Assembly: GCA_004794655.1 (NCBI GenBank)
Contig: SMMW01000575.1
Coordinates: 15,084,501-15,148,500 of the forward strand
Source of the DNA: Marisa cornuarietis
Taxonomy: Eukaryota > Mollusca > Gastropoda > Architaenioglossa > Ampullariidae
DNA length: 64,000 nucleotides
Reading direction: 5' to 3'
The position numbers were made by a program, and so were the translations under genes. Below the pieces are notes generated by a model that saw nothing but the letters and a program-made list of their open reading frames with translations, did not search any database and was not told where the DNA came from. Below, piece after piece: positions 38,401-50,234 of this stretch; the stretch's first letter is position 1; the number at the start of each line of letters is the position of its first letter.

Positions 38401-40066
38401 AGATAATCTGAATGCTTATTTTTAAGAGCTTTCATCACTTTAAGAATGTGTATACGAGTTATTTTGATGTAAAAAAGTATAATCATGACGCTACAGTAAT
38501 TATAATGCTGAAAATTTGGAATGAATGTGATTTTATGTAAAGGAGAAAAATGTATTTTTAGGTTTAATTTAAATTACAGGTTCAGTCAGGGGAGTACATT
38601 GTTGGTCTGTGTACAACTTCTCATTATGTATGTTGTTTGCGCGGAGTGCGTCTGTCCGTCTCGATTCTTGGGGACGATGCTGCTTGATCCCTCGTGCACC
38701 TCCCAGTGGGATACAGCCAGTGGAGTTTATAATGTATGCAGTATGCCAACCCCTTAGAAACTTTCCCTGTCACCTCTTGAATTAAACACCTCTGGGGAAT
38801 GTTACCTTCGGTGAACCTGTGCATCGAAGCTCCTTCATTCTGTGTGGGATTTCTCTTTATGTTGCCCCCACATAGGTAAGGTAAGGTAAAGGTCATCCCA
38901 TCACCTTTTCAGGTCGTTGGGGAGTGAGGTGTTAGCTTCCCCAACCCTCTATGGAGTCAGGTACCCATCAGCTGGGTCGACTGGGGGAAGTATGCGGTTC
39001 GGACGCCAGCGCTCTAACCACTCGGCCATCCGCTTCCCACATAGTATTTATTTACGGATGTTATTAATACGCTGGTATTTGGAGTATTCATCACTGTGTG
39101 TAGGTCACAGTGCCCACAAGTCAGAAAAACCGTTGATGTTATGAGAAGAATTCGTTACGAACACTTGTTCAAAGTGTAATAAATGCATATCTGAACTATC
39201 TATGTTTCAAGTACAGGAGAAAGTGGGGCAATATGACTCAACTGTATTATATGGATAATATATCTCTCTTTCTTTTGTCCAGTGTGATGACATTCTTTCT
39301 GGTAGCTATTAAGCAAGCTCCATTTTAAGACTGTCAGGAAAACTTTATTATCTTCAGTTCTTTGAGTTCCCAAGACCGCACCAAAACCTAATTTATTAAA
39401 AAGAACCACAATATTATCAAACTGTGTTAGTTTTTAGTCTGCACCTGTAGTTGCAGGAGGATCCGTAGAAATCTAAGCCAGCACCAAATAAATCAAAAAG
39501 ATGAACTGACAAGTAAAAGATATCTGCTTTATTCTCCGCATACACATACATTTGGTGTTCTTCTTGTTAGTCCTAAAATATTTTTATTGCAAATGCATGA
39601 ACCTGCTCAGCTTCACCAATATTAGCGCTTAGGTCCCACATTTCCGACCTATATATGAATGGATACCTGCGCATTACAAATGGACATCATCATCATCTAT
39701 ATATGAGTATGAGCAGAATCGGGATCTAGAAAGACTTCAAAAAAAAAAAAAGCTGTGGTGTGGTACCACCAATGTGCTCTAGATAATGATAAACACAGGA
39801 AACACATCATTACAAATGCATGTGTAAACTATCTCGCTCTTTATGCAGACTTTCTCTGACATGGTCATTTAGATGGTCAGACGATCCACTAAATCAGGCT
39901 TGAGTGTTATAATAGTAGACCAAGAAATACATGTCAAAGCATCGTGAGAAAAAATACATTATTAGAGTTTCGTGTTTGAAGAATAAAAAATATTCTTACT
40001 TATGCTGTATGGCGCGCCCACAGCCAAGGATGGTAAATATAAGATGAGGAAAATAAGATTTTTCAT
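32104..40066 (-). CDS. ALP: Alkaline phosphatase, tandem copy C (10 exons)
   Basis: Third ALP paralogue. Exons in transcription order: 40066-40000, 38010-37778, 36661-36481, 36066-35885, 35670-35560, 35220-35118, 34140-34006, 33898-33707, 33246-33130, 32426-32104. The joined frame is 547 codons plus TGA and intron phases match A and B. Catalytic and metal residues: Asp61 (FIGDGMG), Ser111, the VTHATP block, ADREW, Glu337, Asp342/His346, Asp383/His384, His460 (THGGED). Differences from A and B: the nucleophile loop reads [16 protein letters not shown] rather than [12 protein letters not shown], and HHDC replaces HHDN after the zinc-binding histidine. The C-terminus has only a weak hydrophobic run, then [11 protein letters not shown]. 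Intron 1 holds a SINE and a TA repeat. It is probably active, but the altered loop and tail suggest divergence in kinetics or membrane attachment. Confidence 0.95.
38875..39038 (-). mobile_element. tRNA-derived SINE, copy 2, in ALP C intron 1
   Basis: Same family and orientation as the element at 681-959, with the A-box GGCCGAGTGGTTAGAGCG preserved at the right end and GTAAG repeats at the left. It is internally deleted: the segment between the GGGGAGTGAGGTGTTAG and CCCCAACCCTCTATGGAG blocks is missing, and the B-box region is shortened. ACATAG flanks it on both sides, a probable target duplication. It lies between exons 1 and 2 of ALP copy C. Confidence 0.8.
40000..40066 (-). CDS. ALP: ALP copy C exon 1, signal peptide
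   Basis: Encodes [20 protein letters not shown] and SI plus one base, followed by a consensus GTAAGA donor. The hydrophobic core and the small residues before the likely cleavage point (AVG) are typical of a signal peptide. The exon ends in phase 1, which matches the exon 2 acceptor at 38010 and mirrors copy A. Confidence 0.82.
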
Positions 40067-40202
40067 TCTCAAGCCGAGCCTTCGTGAGTTTAAACTGTGA
40101 CTGATCCTGGAGTAATAATCTGAAATATACAAAAAGAGAAACAAAATATGTCCAGCCACAATCTTTAGTGATATCTTCATATGTAAAATATCAGTGTATG
40201 GG

Positions 40203-40316
<114 letters not shown>

Positions 40317-40889
40317 CAGCATTCGTCATTTAATCACATTCAATCTGCTACTAATCCAGGACTCGGAAGTCTCAAAACCTGATCATGTGATTTCACTCTG
40401 TGGCTGTGTCTGTGGAGGAAGCAAGAAGCCGAGTGCAGAGGAAACAGGCGAATACACACGAAGACAAGTGAAGGGGTAGGAGGAAACATTCACCTTTTGT
40501 GTTGTCGTAAGCTCTCAATATAAGAGAGACAAATATTCCTAAAATAAATCTTCAGGTGCGTCAAACTTTTTAAATGGAAAACACAGTAACATATATTTTA
40601 AAGCTATCTAACCTACAAAATAAAAACGTCCCAAAACCAATTAGAAAACATCTAAAGGAAACAGTAAACGGGAAAAGTGCCAACAGATAAGAGATAAAAA
40701 GAGCTACTCACATGTTGCAATAACACCCCCCACCCCCTTTAAATCATTATTAACGCTTGTAGAAGCCTTGAAGTAAGTGTGGCAATGATGGGACGCTGTT
40801 CTCTATTCCCTGTATGAATCACCAAGATTTCCCGCTGTAAAGCTTTGGTGGGTAATGAAAATGTCAAACATGGCGATCCCAGGCTGTCA

Positions 40890-42010
40890 CTTATTACCTC
40901 TGTGCAGCGTTGCACAACAGTGTAAAGGTATTTATTACACTCGTGCTGGACTCATTTAAAACCGGATACCGTTCACGCAAAAACAGAGGAGAGAAAAGAG
41001 CCGGGGAAGATAGCGAGGCCGACAGCGAGAGAGATGGACATTAGGAACGGGATCCTTTCATACTCTTTATAGAATTTTAAAATTATTAAGAAACATGCCT
41101 TGTGCAAAAGAGATAATTATTAACATTTTAAGAGAAAGATTTAACCTATTCTTAACAGGCAGAAAAAATGTTCTAATTTAATTTGTAATATATTTTTCTC
41201 TGTTGCCTGTTTCAGACATTCTACGACAGCTATCTGCATGATAGAATTATTCTCCTTTCATCCATCTACCATTTAATCTGTTTTCACTCTAGCTGATTAT
41301 TTGTTTAAAAACCGTATAAAATAATTTTACTTTCTGCTCTCTCACTGATACGCACACATGACTGTCTAAAAGCATTCTTTCTGCTATTCCTTCTTGATTT
41401 TAATAACAAATCTTAAACAAGACCTTTTGCTGATAACCCTTTCCCTTTCTTTGTCCTTATTCACCTGCTCCCTTCAAAACTTAATCCTTCCCATGGTCAC
41501 ACCTACCTAATAAAAAGATTATCCCCTAATCTTTTCAGGTCATTTTTCTCGGGAGGGTGGTGGCCATCTCCTCTCCCTCGCTGCCTTACCTTCCCCAACC
41601 CTCTATGGAGCCAGATACCCATTCTCGCCAGCTGGGGCAACTGGGGGAAGTTTGCTGCGCTAATTGGGTATTGAACCAACGCGTTCCAAGTTCGGACGCC
41701 AGCGCTCTAACCACTCGGCTATCCACATCCTACCTAATGAAGCGGCTTGAAGAGCGGCGGAGCATCCACTGGACCAGAAGTTGGAATAAAGCTAACGATA
41801 CGACCAACGTTTGTCTTTGTCGCTCATTGTGAATGTACTGGAATGTGCAGCAGTGCGCAGCGTGGCGCTGTTATGCTCTCTTTATGTGACTAACCCTGTG
41901 CAAAACAACCTGAACTGTTGTAATGCTTTGCCCGCTACCACTGGGGCTTGCTCGGCTATGACAGTCCTACTGACCTACTTGTTGATCAGCTCTGAATGTT
42001 AGCGACCGCA
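40890..42010. repeat. Local kilobase-scale repeat, unit 1
   Basis: Contains the marker blocks GTGCAGCGTTGCACAACAG (40902), TACGACAGCTATCTGCATGA (41222), the TACCTAAT site now carrying the SINE, CATCCACTGGACCAGAAGTT (41763) and GCTCGGCTATGACAGT (41950). The same blocks in the same order occur at 47.1-47.95 kb, and a subset occurs at 42.8-44.8 kb. Function is unknown; no long open frame is shared. Confidence 0.6.
41512..41728 (-). mobile_element. tRNA-derived SINE, copy 3, inserted in a local repeat
   Basis: Third copy of the same family, again on the minus strand, with A-box-like GTGGTTAGAGCG and a degenerate B box. A perfect 10-bp target duplication, CCTACCTAAT, occurs at 41502-41511 and 41729-41738. 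The related sequence at about 44495 and 47685 has a single ACTTACCT(A/C)A without the insert, so these serve as paralogous empty sites. Confidence 0.85.
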
Positions 42011-42045
42011 GTGGAGCTGATGTACTTTATCGCACTGCTTACGTT

Positions 42046-42586
42046 TTATATAATAGAAAGGCACACCATTCGAAGTCGAGCTACCCTCGCCAGCCATAAA
42101 AACGTGACAGAGCAAAAGGGAGCGTAGTTATAGAAACAACTTGGCTTCCTATCGAAAGGTTCGCCCAGTTGACTGTCAGCTGAATCAAGAGAATATTCTG
42201 CTGGAGGTTGTGAAATAGGAAGTCCTTCACCATATGAACTTGGTCTCAATGCAGACGGAATGTTAGGGTAGACTATTCTCGGCTTCTTTTGATTTCTTAT
42301 CCCACCCAATTGAGGAAGTACCAAGCAGAAGTAACAGTCATTTGTGTGGTTGCTTGGCACTTGCCACACCATGGGGACTGCACACGGCATTGATGGTCTT
42401 TTGCCATTCAGCCACTGTGAAAGCTGTTGCACATGTAGCACAGCATATACGCGGGGACCACGGCTTGTGTTGGTCGCCAATCTTGCATCTGAAGTAAAGA
42501 TGATATGCCTTCTTCACTTGAGGAGTGATACTTTTCTTCTGGTTGGCAAATGTCACTTCCCCACAAATATAGCAAAAATTGTCCAC
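42046..42586 (-). pseudogene. Frameshifted remnant of a CYICG-type cysteine-rich protein
   Basis: The minus strand from 42586 reads MDNFCYICGEVTFANQ, then SITPQVKKAYHLYFRCKIGD and SPRICCATCATAF. The other frame continues QWLNGKRPSMPCAVPMVW, then NHTNDCYFCL and IVYPNIPSALR. These blocks belong to one protein type seen as large lineage-specific families in invertebrate genomes (from memory; function unknown). The paired C..C and H..C patterns suggest a zinc-binding module. The frames join at about 42409, where loss of a CA dinucleotide in a CACAG context would explain the shift. The second frame then runs to a stop at 42046. It is a decayed copy or a mobile-element cargo. Confidence 0.6.
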
Positions 42587-42769
42587 GGTATCGCCGCTAT
42601 TTCGAGGCTTTTGTGTTCTATATTGTAACTAAATGAATAAAATAGTAACAGTTTTATGTTAACAGTAGCTTAAACTGTATCGCAAGAAGCCTGAAATATT
42701 TTAAAGGCCCAACCTTTCTGACTGGGCTTTTAGTGAAAAAAACTAGAGCGATGTTACGTCTCTTCTAAG

Positions 42770-44760
42770 GTTACCACATGACACACCTATTGACTTTGTG
42801 CAGCGCTGCACAACGGTTTAAAGGTCAATTCGCTGATCGAGTTAAGTTCGTTTTAAAATAATAATTCCAAAAATATGAGTACATAATGATCCTTAATTTT
42901 AAAGATATAATCCTTCAAACATCGGTATTCTCAACTGCAACTAGGTAGGCGGGAAAAATATATTCTCCTATACTGAAGAGTTCTCTTACGCGATCGAAGT
43001 ATTTGTAACAGCCAGTGTGCATGTCTTCAAGTGAAATAAAGAAACATCACTCAGGTTGTCGTGTTCAAGAAGCGATTTTGTTCGACCCCCCCCTCCCCCC
43101 AAAAAAAAAGAAACAGCTGAATTTGGAATACAGCCCTACAGATTGGAACTTTATTTAGTAGCTTCGAATGAAGTTAAACAACAATTAAATGGTCCAAACT
43201 GAATTAATTCAATAGACTGGTAAGTCAATTAGATCAAAATTTAATTGGCAACAATAGTTACAACTGACTGCTGAGAAGGTTTTTTTACAATTAAAAATAT
43301 AATGATAGTTTGAAACATGTTTCTCGATGTAAAAACATATTTCTTCCTCATTTAGATGCATGCAAAATTTTCTATTTACTTACTGACACTCCATCGCACG
43401 TGTTCCCGTTTAAGCTCCTTATAATATGTTTATCACCCTCAATTCTTTTTTATTCCTCTATTTTAGCTGTTTCTATCACGCACATCAATGGTGCCCTCAC
43501 ACTGTCATTTGTTGTTAGCATTATGCTGGATAAAGATACGACTGATGATGTGTTTGTGACTGTCACACGATGTTACTTGTAGACAAGATCCGGTATAGAA
43601 ACCGTCGATGTTGTCTATCTGGTGCTTGATCTACCAGTAGTCGTAGTTGGTTTTAACATCTCGTGCTTTTGTATAGTAAGCACTGCTGTAGGAATAAGAT
43701 TTCTTCGTTTTACTGAAAGTCTTAGACTTGCTTGTACTGTATAAGTGACTGGATAACAATCAATTTTGAAATGTTTTGAGCAAATTCATGAGTACGGTGT
43801 GGGGACCAATTAGTTCGCATGGCATGTTTGAACAAAGTTAATCCACTGGCGTTAGCTGCCATTATCTTTACGATTTCCTTCATGAGTACAAACTAACTCC
43901 CTCTGAGTGTCGAAGAGAACATTCAGCAACAGCACAATGTGTCCTGGTCAGTCTTCTTTCACCGAGGATTGCATCTTTTCTCTTCGACTTCAGCTTGTGA
44001 AAACGAAGCTATTTTTTAGAAATACGTTCGTTTCGTCACTTCCAGGTGCTTAAGAGAAAAATATTAATATAAAATCTCTCATGCCTCTTTGTCATAAAAT
44101 ACCACCGGAACATGTTTTTGTGATACTTTGTGCTCTGTTTCCAGCGATTTTTGCTCAGCGAGCGAGTTGACCTTTAAACGTTCATTTACATACGCATATT
44201 CTAGATTCAGTCCAGGCCAGGTACTGTTCTTTTTTAAAGGTATCTTGTTCTTTCTGCATTAGGGGGAGAAAAAGACAAAGACAGGGAGTAAGACAGAGAG
44301 ACAGAGACCTTGAGATAGAAACGCTTTCATATATCAGTCATAGCATTTGAAACTCATTAATAAAAGCGTTGCATAAATAAGACGATTTAACATTTTTAGA
44401 AGAATAAAACGATTAATCCAACTGCTTTTTACAGGCAGTCCCCTGTTTCTAATAGTTATCTGAAGAAGCGCTTCACTCTTCCCATCGACACACTTACCTA
44501 ACACAACAGTCTGCGAGACGACAGAGCATCCACTGGTCTAGAAGTTGGAATGAAGGCAAACGACACAACCGAGGTTGACTGTGACACTTGTTGTGAATGT
44601 GCTTCAGCTAAGACCTGCCGCTAGGGGCGTGGTGTGAACCGTGGCGATGTTATGCACACTGGTGGGGTTATTTACGGTCACAAGTCGCCGTGGAGACCGG
44701 AAGATCGCCTTACTTTCTTTGCAATCCGCTCAGGTATAGGACATTAACCTAGTTGCGCTT
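42770..44760. repeat. Local kilobase-scale repeat, unit 2 (interrupted)
   Basis: Holds GTGCAGCGCTGCACAACGG at 42798 and then, about 1.7 kb on, ACACTTACCTAACAC and CATCCACTGGTCTAGAAGTTGG at 44526. In units 1 and 3 the same markers are about 0.6 kb apart, so unit 2 has an insertion of roughly 1.1 kb or is a composite. The central part (42850-44230) has nothing recognisable. Confidence 0.5.
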
Positions 44761-45405
44761 CGACTTGCGCAGCTATGACCTTGATGGCCATTATAAACAT
44801 GGCGGAGAAGAAGGGGGTAAAGTTATTGAGCCCGTCATGCTTGACAGTGTTTGCTTTATGCCCAGTCGGTACTCTAGCCCAAACCCTAAGCCTCACTTAA
44901 ACTAAAATCTGAGTAATGTGACTTTACAAGGTTCTTACTTTCACCGAAGCTACAAGTCCTCCCACCAAACTATCCCTATCAGCTCAGGCATTACTACTCT
45001 GGTTTTCCACGTTAAATACAAATTTTTGAAGAATAGACAACATTAAAAATTTTGCAGCACAAACGTTTACTTATTAATTAATTTCAAAGTTGGCGATTTT
45101 CACATGTAATCAGCCAGTCCTGCAAAATCTTACTACTGTATGCGAGTAACGTGCGACGTCATCTCTCTCTCTCTCTCTCTGTATATATATATATTTATAG
45201 ATATATGAAATCAGAGACTACAGAAACAGAAACACACATATCGTTCTTTTTGTCATAGGTACGAAAACAATAATCCCGCGGTCGAATACATGTATCGCGT
45301 GTATACAATCTTATTTTGTTACACCAGCGAAGAATAATATTAATTTTTTTATGTTTTTGAAATACTAAGCCATACATGTTAAAACCTTAGGATTGTAAGA
45401 GTTCA

Positions 45406-45670
45406 GGGCCCAGCTGCACAACACATTTCTAATTATAAACACTTTTAGGCCTTAACGCGATTTAGATAATTAGTTTAAAGAGCACACCACAATTTTGGAA
45501 TTTTCAAAACTAAAACTGCTATAAGTAAGATAAAGTTGTTTAAGTCTGACTTTCCGTCCTGTCAGTACAGTTTTTCGTATGTTTTTCTGCAATGCATCAA
45601 AATGGCTAAGAAGAGATTTTACTTCTTTAGAACAGTTTTACGATTTAGAAACGTGTTGTGCAACGGGCCC
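45406..45670 (-). mobile_element. 265-bp terminal-inverted-repeat (MITE-like) element, copy 2
   Basis: Begins GGGCCCAGCTGCACAACAC and ends GTTGTGCAACGGGCCC. Read on the minus strand it aligns with 28538-28802 along its length, including the shared blocks TCTGACTTTCCGTCCTGTCAG (one strand) and AGTTTAAAGNGCACACCAC. The flanking sequence is homologous to 61030-61230, which lacks the insert, so the pair shows a filled and an empty state. Confidence 0.72.
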
Positions 45671-45915
45671 AAATACCAGATAACGATGTCAAAATAGCAG
45701 ACGAAACAGATGACAAAGAACAACTTCGGTCGCTTATGGTTAACACTAGTCCTTGCTTGTCAAATTTTGCAGGCTGCAGCTGACCACTCGGTAAAAGAGA
45801 CAAAACTTTCACCGAACAACATGTAAACAAAATACTCAACCAGAAAAGCATTTTGGTAACACTATTAAAAGTGAACGTGATCAATGGTTTACTGAATGCA
45901 CGTTAGCACCATAAC

Positions 45916-46577
45916 TTGAAAATACTGTGTGATTATTCGCAGATAGTGCTGATGGGTGTAAACAGCCTACAACTAGATTTTTGTACAGTTGACTGTAAAA
46001 CGTATGGACACGTATATCCAGCACCGCATAACCTTAAACAACTTCCTGATGAGACATCGTGTGTACTTCCTTTGGAACACCTACCACACGTGTTGCTGCA
46101 CCTAGACCAAAGGAACTTTTCTTGCTTGTTTCATTCCAATAAAAGCGACTGATTTCCGAGTTCACAACCCGTTCAGTGCACCCTTTTCCCCTGAACTATG
46201 TAACAGCTGCTTGTGTAGTGGACACCATGTGGGTCCATGTTGCACGCCTCATTGCAGTATGGCAAACAATATCCAGCTGTGCAGCCTTGTTCACACGCAC
46301 CTGTTACAGGGTGACGTTCCCAACGAGCAGTTTCCACACCTTTCTACGCACTTTACACTGTAATACAAATTGCTGCATATTCAGACTTAAACTGCACAAA
46401 AAGGCAATGATGGACTGGAAATGTGGCCATTCTCATGTATGTTCCTGTAGTACGAGGGAAAATGATGGTAATCAACATCATCATCGCTTACTACTGCGTT
46501 CGTCAAGATATTTCTGTCAAATTAACTGTGCACGAACCTTGCTGCGACAGGACAACATCGAAACTTGTTGGAACTAG
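45916..46577 (+). other. Cysteine-rich open stretches, unassigned
   Basis: Two adjacent open frames, 45916-46152 (containing LDFCTVDCKTYGHVYPAPHN) and 46176-46577 (many Cys), lie in different frames and share no recognised domain. They may be relic exons or chance. No splice pattern joins them convincingly. Confidence 0.15.
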
Positions 46578-47089
46578 TGCAGAAAAAAATTGGAATCTAA
46601 ATCAACACCACTGATGCACAGTTATAAAATAAAGCAAGATGGCGCAGACGCTACAGTTGAAAGAAAATGCTCCAGAAAAATAAGACAAGTGGCGAAGACG
46701 CAGAAATCAGTCGAGAAACATAGACAATGATGCCACAGATGCCACAAAGTCATCATAAAGATTCCTTTTTAGTAAAATTCGGACCCGTTAAAGTTTTCAA
46801 AAAAGAAGAAACAGCAGATAAACTACCAGGAAGAAACATACTAAACCAAAAATATATCAAAGCGTATCAACAAGCCTATAATCTACAAGCCGGTAACAGA
46901 TAAATAGTCGTTTCTCAAAAAAAAAAAAAAAAAATCAAACCTAACAAGCGCTACCAAAAAGAAGTATGAAAGTACGAAAATATAGTTCTGTGGTGGCTGT
47001 CGATAAACTTATTCGACCCCAATGTCGGGAAGAGTAGGTCTGCTATGGCAGGAGCCCTCTTCTGCAGTGACAATATCCAACATGGCAAT

Positions 47090-48500
47090 GACCAACCTCT
47101 CGTCTAATGTCCTTGTGCGGCGCTACACAACCTTTCAAAATGTTTATTTAATTGCGCATGCTTTGGTTCTAAGCCATGATGTCAAATAGGGAGAGACAGT
47201 GAGAGAGCCCTTTGTATACTCTGGTGAGACAAATTGTGAACTTATTTAGAAATATGTCTTGCAAAAATTATGAATTTTAATATAAAAAAATTAACCCAGT
47301 TTTCTTAACAGGAAGTCAAAACGTTTATATTTAATTTGTAGATTGATTGTTTCAAACATTCCTACGACAGTTATCTGCATGACAGAATTATTCCGTCTGT
47401 CTACCAGTTAATCTATTTCCCCTGTCACTTATCTGAATACTTTGAGAGTTTATGCACAAACACTTACGTACCGTACGCATGACAAAAATCATGCAAAAAT
47501 GTAACCTGTGCTGCTCGTTCTTTCTGCTCTTACCTCCCTGTTTTGAAACACTACTGCCAAATTTGCTTTATACACCAGGGTTTAGCGAATATTTGAGGAA
47601 GATTATTCCTTTGTTGATGCATTTCCTTTTTTTTTTTTTGTCTTTTTCACTTATCGACATTTAATTTCTCCCATTGACACACTTACCTCACGTCACGGTC
47701 TGCAAAGCGGCAGAACATCCACTGGACCAGAAACTGGAATGAAGGCAACATACACGACTGAGGTTTGGCTGTGACACTCGTGATTTTGATGTGCCTCACC
47801 CAAGACTCGCGACATGGGGGCGTGTAGAGTGGTGTGGTTATGCATATCAGGGTTAGTTACGGTCACTAATTACCGTGGGGAAGAACCGGAAACACTTTCT
47901 CTTCCTTCACTGTGAGTTGCTCGGCTATTACATTACTCTCGACCTACTTTCTTTTCAACTGGCTCGGTTATGATGGTTTACCCTGGCAGTACAGCAGCAT
48001 AGCTCACCCGGCCGCTGTCTTCTCAAGGTCGGTTCATTTGGGAATTCTTTCTTGCGCATTCAGTAACAGAACGTTGACTTCCATTGCGTTTGCTCTTTGG
48101 AGATTCGGCATTTTTTGTGGAAGTTGTGTCAACATAATATATGAAGACGCTGTGCTTTAGCCATGTTCCTCTTAGACATCACGGCGGTTTTGCGCTCATT
48201 GGAAGATTTGAAGTGGGGAAAAATCATCTTGATTTAATTTTTCCAGACTCAGGTTTCCTTTTTGCGAATTCTTATTCTGGGCATTGATAAGTGAGGTGAG
48301 AGGAGTCTTTAGGACGTAATATGTGTCACAGCTCAGGAAGGGTTTGATTGCACACAGGTTACCACACAAAACTCTCTGCTCAGTCTGCTCAGCTCCAGTC
48401 TGTTTATTGGGATCGTGGCCAATATCCCTGTTCAAGCATCTGATTTATATAACTCACATTTTTCTGACGTGCGACTGGTCTTTAATCAACGAGAAGTCGC
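47090..48500. repeat. Local kilobase-scale repeat, unit 3
   Basis: Carries TTGTGCGGCGCTACACAAC (47114), TACGACAGTTATCTGCATGA (47365), the unfilled ACACTTACCTCACG site and CATCCACTGGACCAGAAACT (47716). Its right part, from the GCTTTAGCCATG block at about 48160 to GTCACAGCTCAGGAAGGGTT at about 48330, resembles 62790-63010. Confidence 0.55.
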
Positions 48501-50194
48501 GAAGGAACTTAATTGGTAAAAGGTGGGTCGTAGCGCTGGTCAGTAAGTTTTGAGCGGGGGTCAGTGTTACTAAGAGACAGCTGCAAGGCACGCCACACGC
48601 TGGGGCCAAAGACCCCTACAAATACTATTCTGTGACTTTTACCTACTTTCTTCACCTAGCAGTGAGATGTGGAAATAACATAAAAACTGAACAGTGGCGG
48701 GTTTTCGATTTGTCCACACAGCGCATCCAGACGATGAGACCATGATACGAAGGTCGCATACTTTTCTCGAAGCCTTAAAGCGAGAGACTTGCGACATCTA
48801 CGACAAACAAGAGAAAATTGTGCTAATCTCTAACCTCTAACATACCTCTCTCATGCCTCTTACATTCTTAAGGTAAAAGAAGTCAGGACCGAGAACTGGA
48901 GACGCGGTAGAGGAGCATGGAGCATGGGGCAAGGGAAACAGCTGTTATCCAAAGTTAGAGTTTTGAGTAGTCTCCCATATCCCGTATCCGCGCTATCTCC
49001 CTCTCTGGTCTTCTCTTGGAGAAATATTCCTTCTTCAACCTTGAATCACAATTCCCACAGTTAAATGTCATTGCGTATAAAATGTTTCTTTCATACCAAA
49101 GTCTTAGTGGACAGTAGGGTATCTGAAAAAGTACAGAGAAATGTCAGCTACCTAATAAAAGCAGATCGATGATCACATCGATGTTATGATAGCGGTATAT
49201 GTGGTATAGTGGTATATGCACATTTGTGACTATCTGACTATTTGAATTTGCCACATTATAGAAAGAAATAAGGATTTCTGATGGCAGATCACCATCATAG
49301 AGAAAAATGCTAGTGCTACAATAAACACACACTGTGAATGTGAAGTCGGTGGTTATAATAATAATAATAATAGTGAAGATTTATGTAAAAATTTATGTAA
49401 TGTAACGATACGTGATTTAAGTAAAGAACAAAAAGTAATCAATGTCAAAGACATTGAGAAAATGGAGTGAAAAAGTGAAAACCAACACAAGCTAGCCAAC
49501 GAAAAGTCCAGCAAACAAACGAGTGCTAATAATTAATAAAAAGGTTAGTTATAGGATAAAATAATATTTACCAAACTGTTTCGTTTAAAGCGCAAAATTA
49601 AGCCTATGTTTTAAGGAATCATTTACGCCTTCTTTCATACTTCTGGAATTTTCTTTCATGTTCTGAGGTCTAATTACGATGTCCAGCTCTGTCCTTCTGG
49701 CCCATCATTTATTGCTGCCTCGGGACATCTCGACCAGTCTGTTAATGCCAGACAGACGTTGCTATATTCAGCCGCTTTAGCTTCTCTCTGGAGTCCTGCT
49801 CTATCGGTGACCGTACACTACACTTTCACAGTGACTCTGCTTCATCGAGCTAAACGGCTTGATAGGACAAATAACTTGTTTGAAAGCGATGGTCTTTCTA
49901 TCTCTAGTTAAAGAGACGAGAAAGCAAGTGAAAACATAATAGTTTTGTGTTTGCTTTCATCGGAATTACTTGCAATAAAATAAAATCATTTCAATAGTCT
50001 GGGGTCAATTGATGAATTTCTGCTGATATTTTGAGCGACAATTTAAAGTTTAAAAATGAAGGGAACAATACCTTAAATACATTGAAGAGTACAGAACTGT
50101 ACATGCCAATTGTAATTGGCGACCCTGTCATTGTCTCCCTTGCCGTGTGTAGACATTCCTTCTACCTCTTTTTTTACGCTTATGAAGACGAACA

Positions 50195-50198
50195 CGCA

Positions 50199-50230
<32 letters not shown>

Positions 50231-50234
50231 CACA
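50195..50234. repeat. ACGC/AC microsatellite
   Basis: About five CGCA units followed by a short AC run. Confidence 0.9.
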
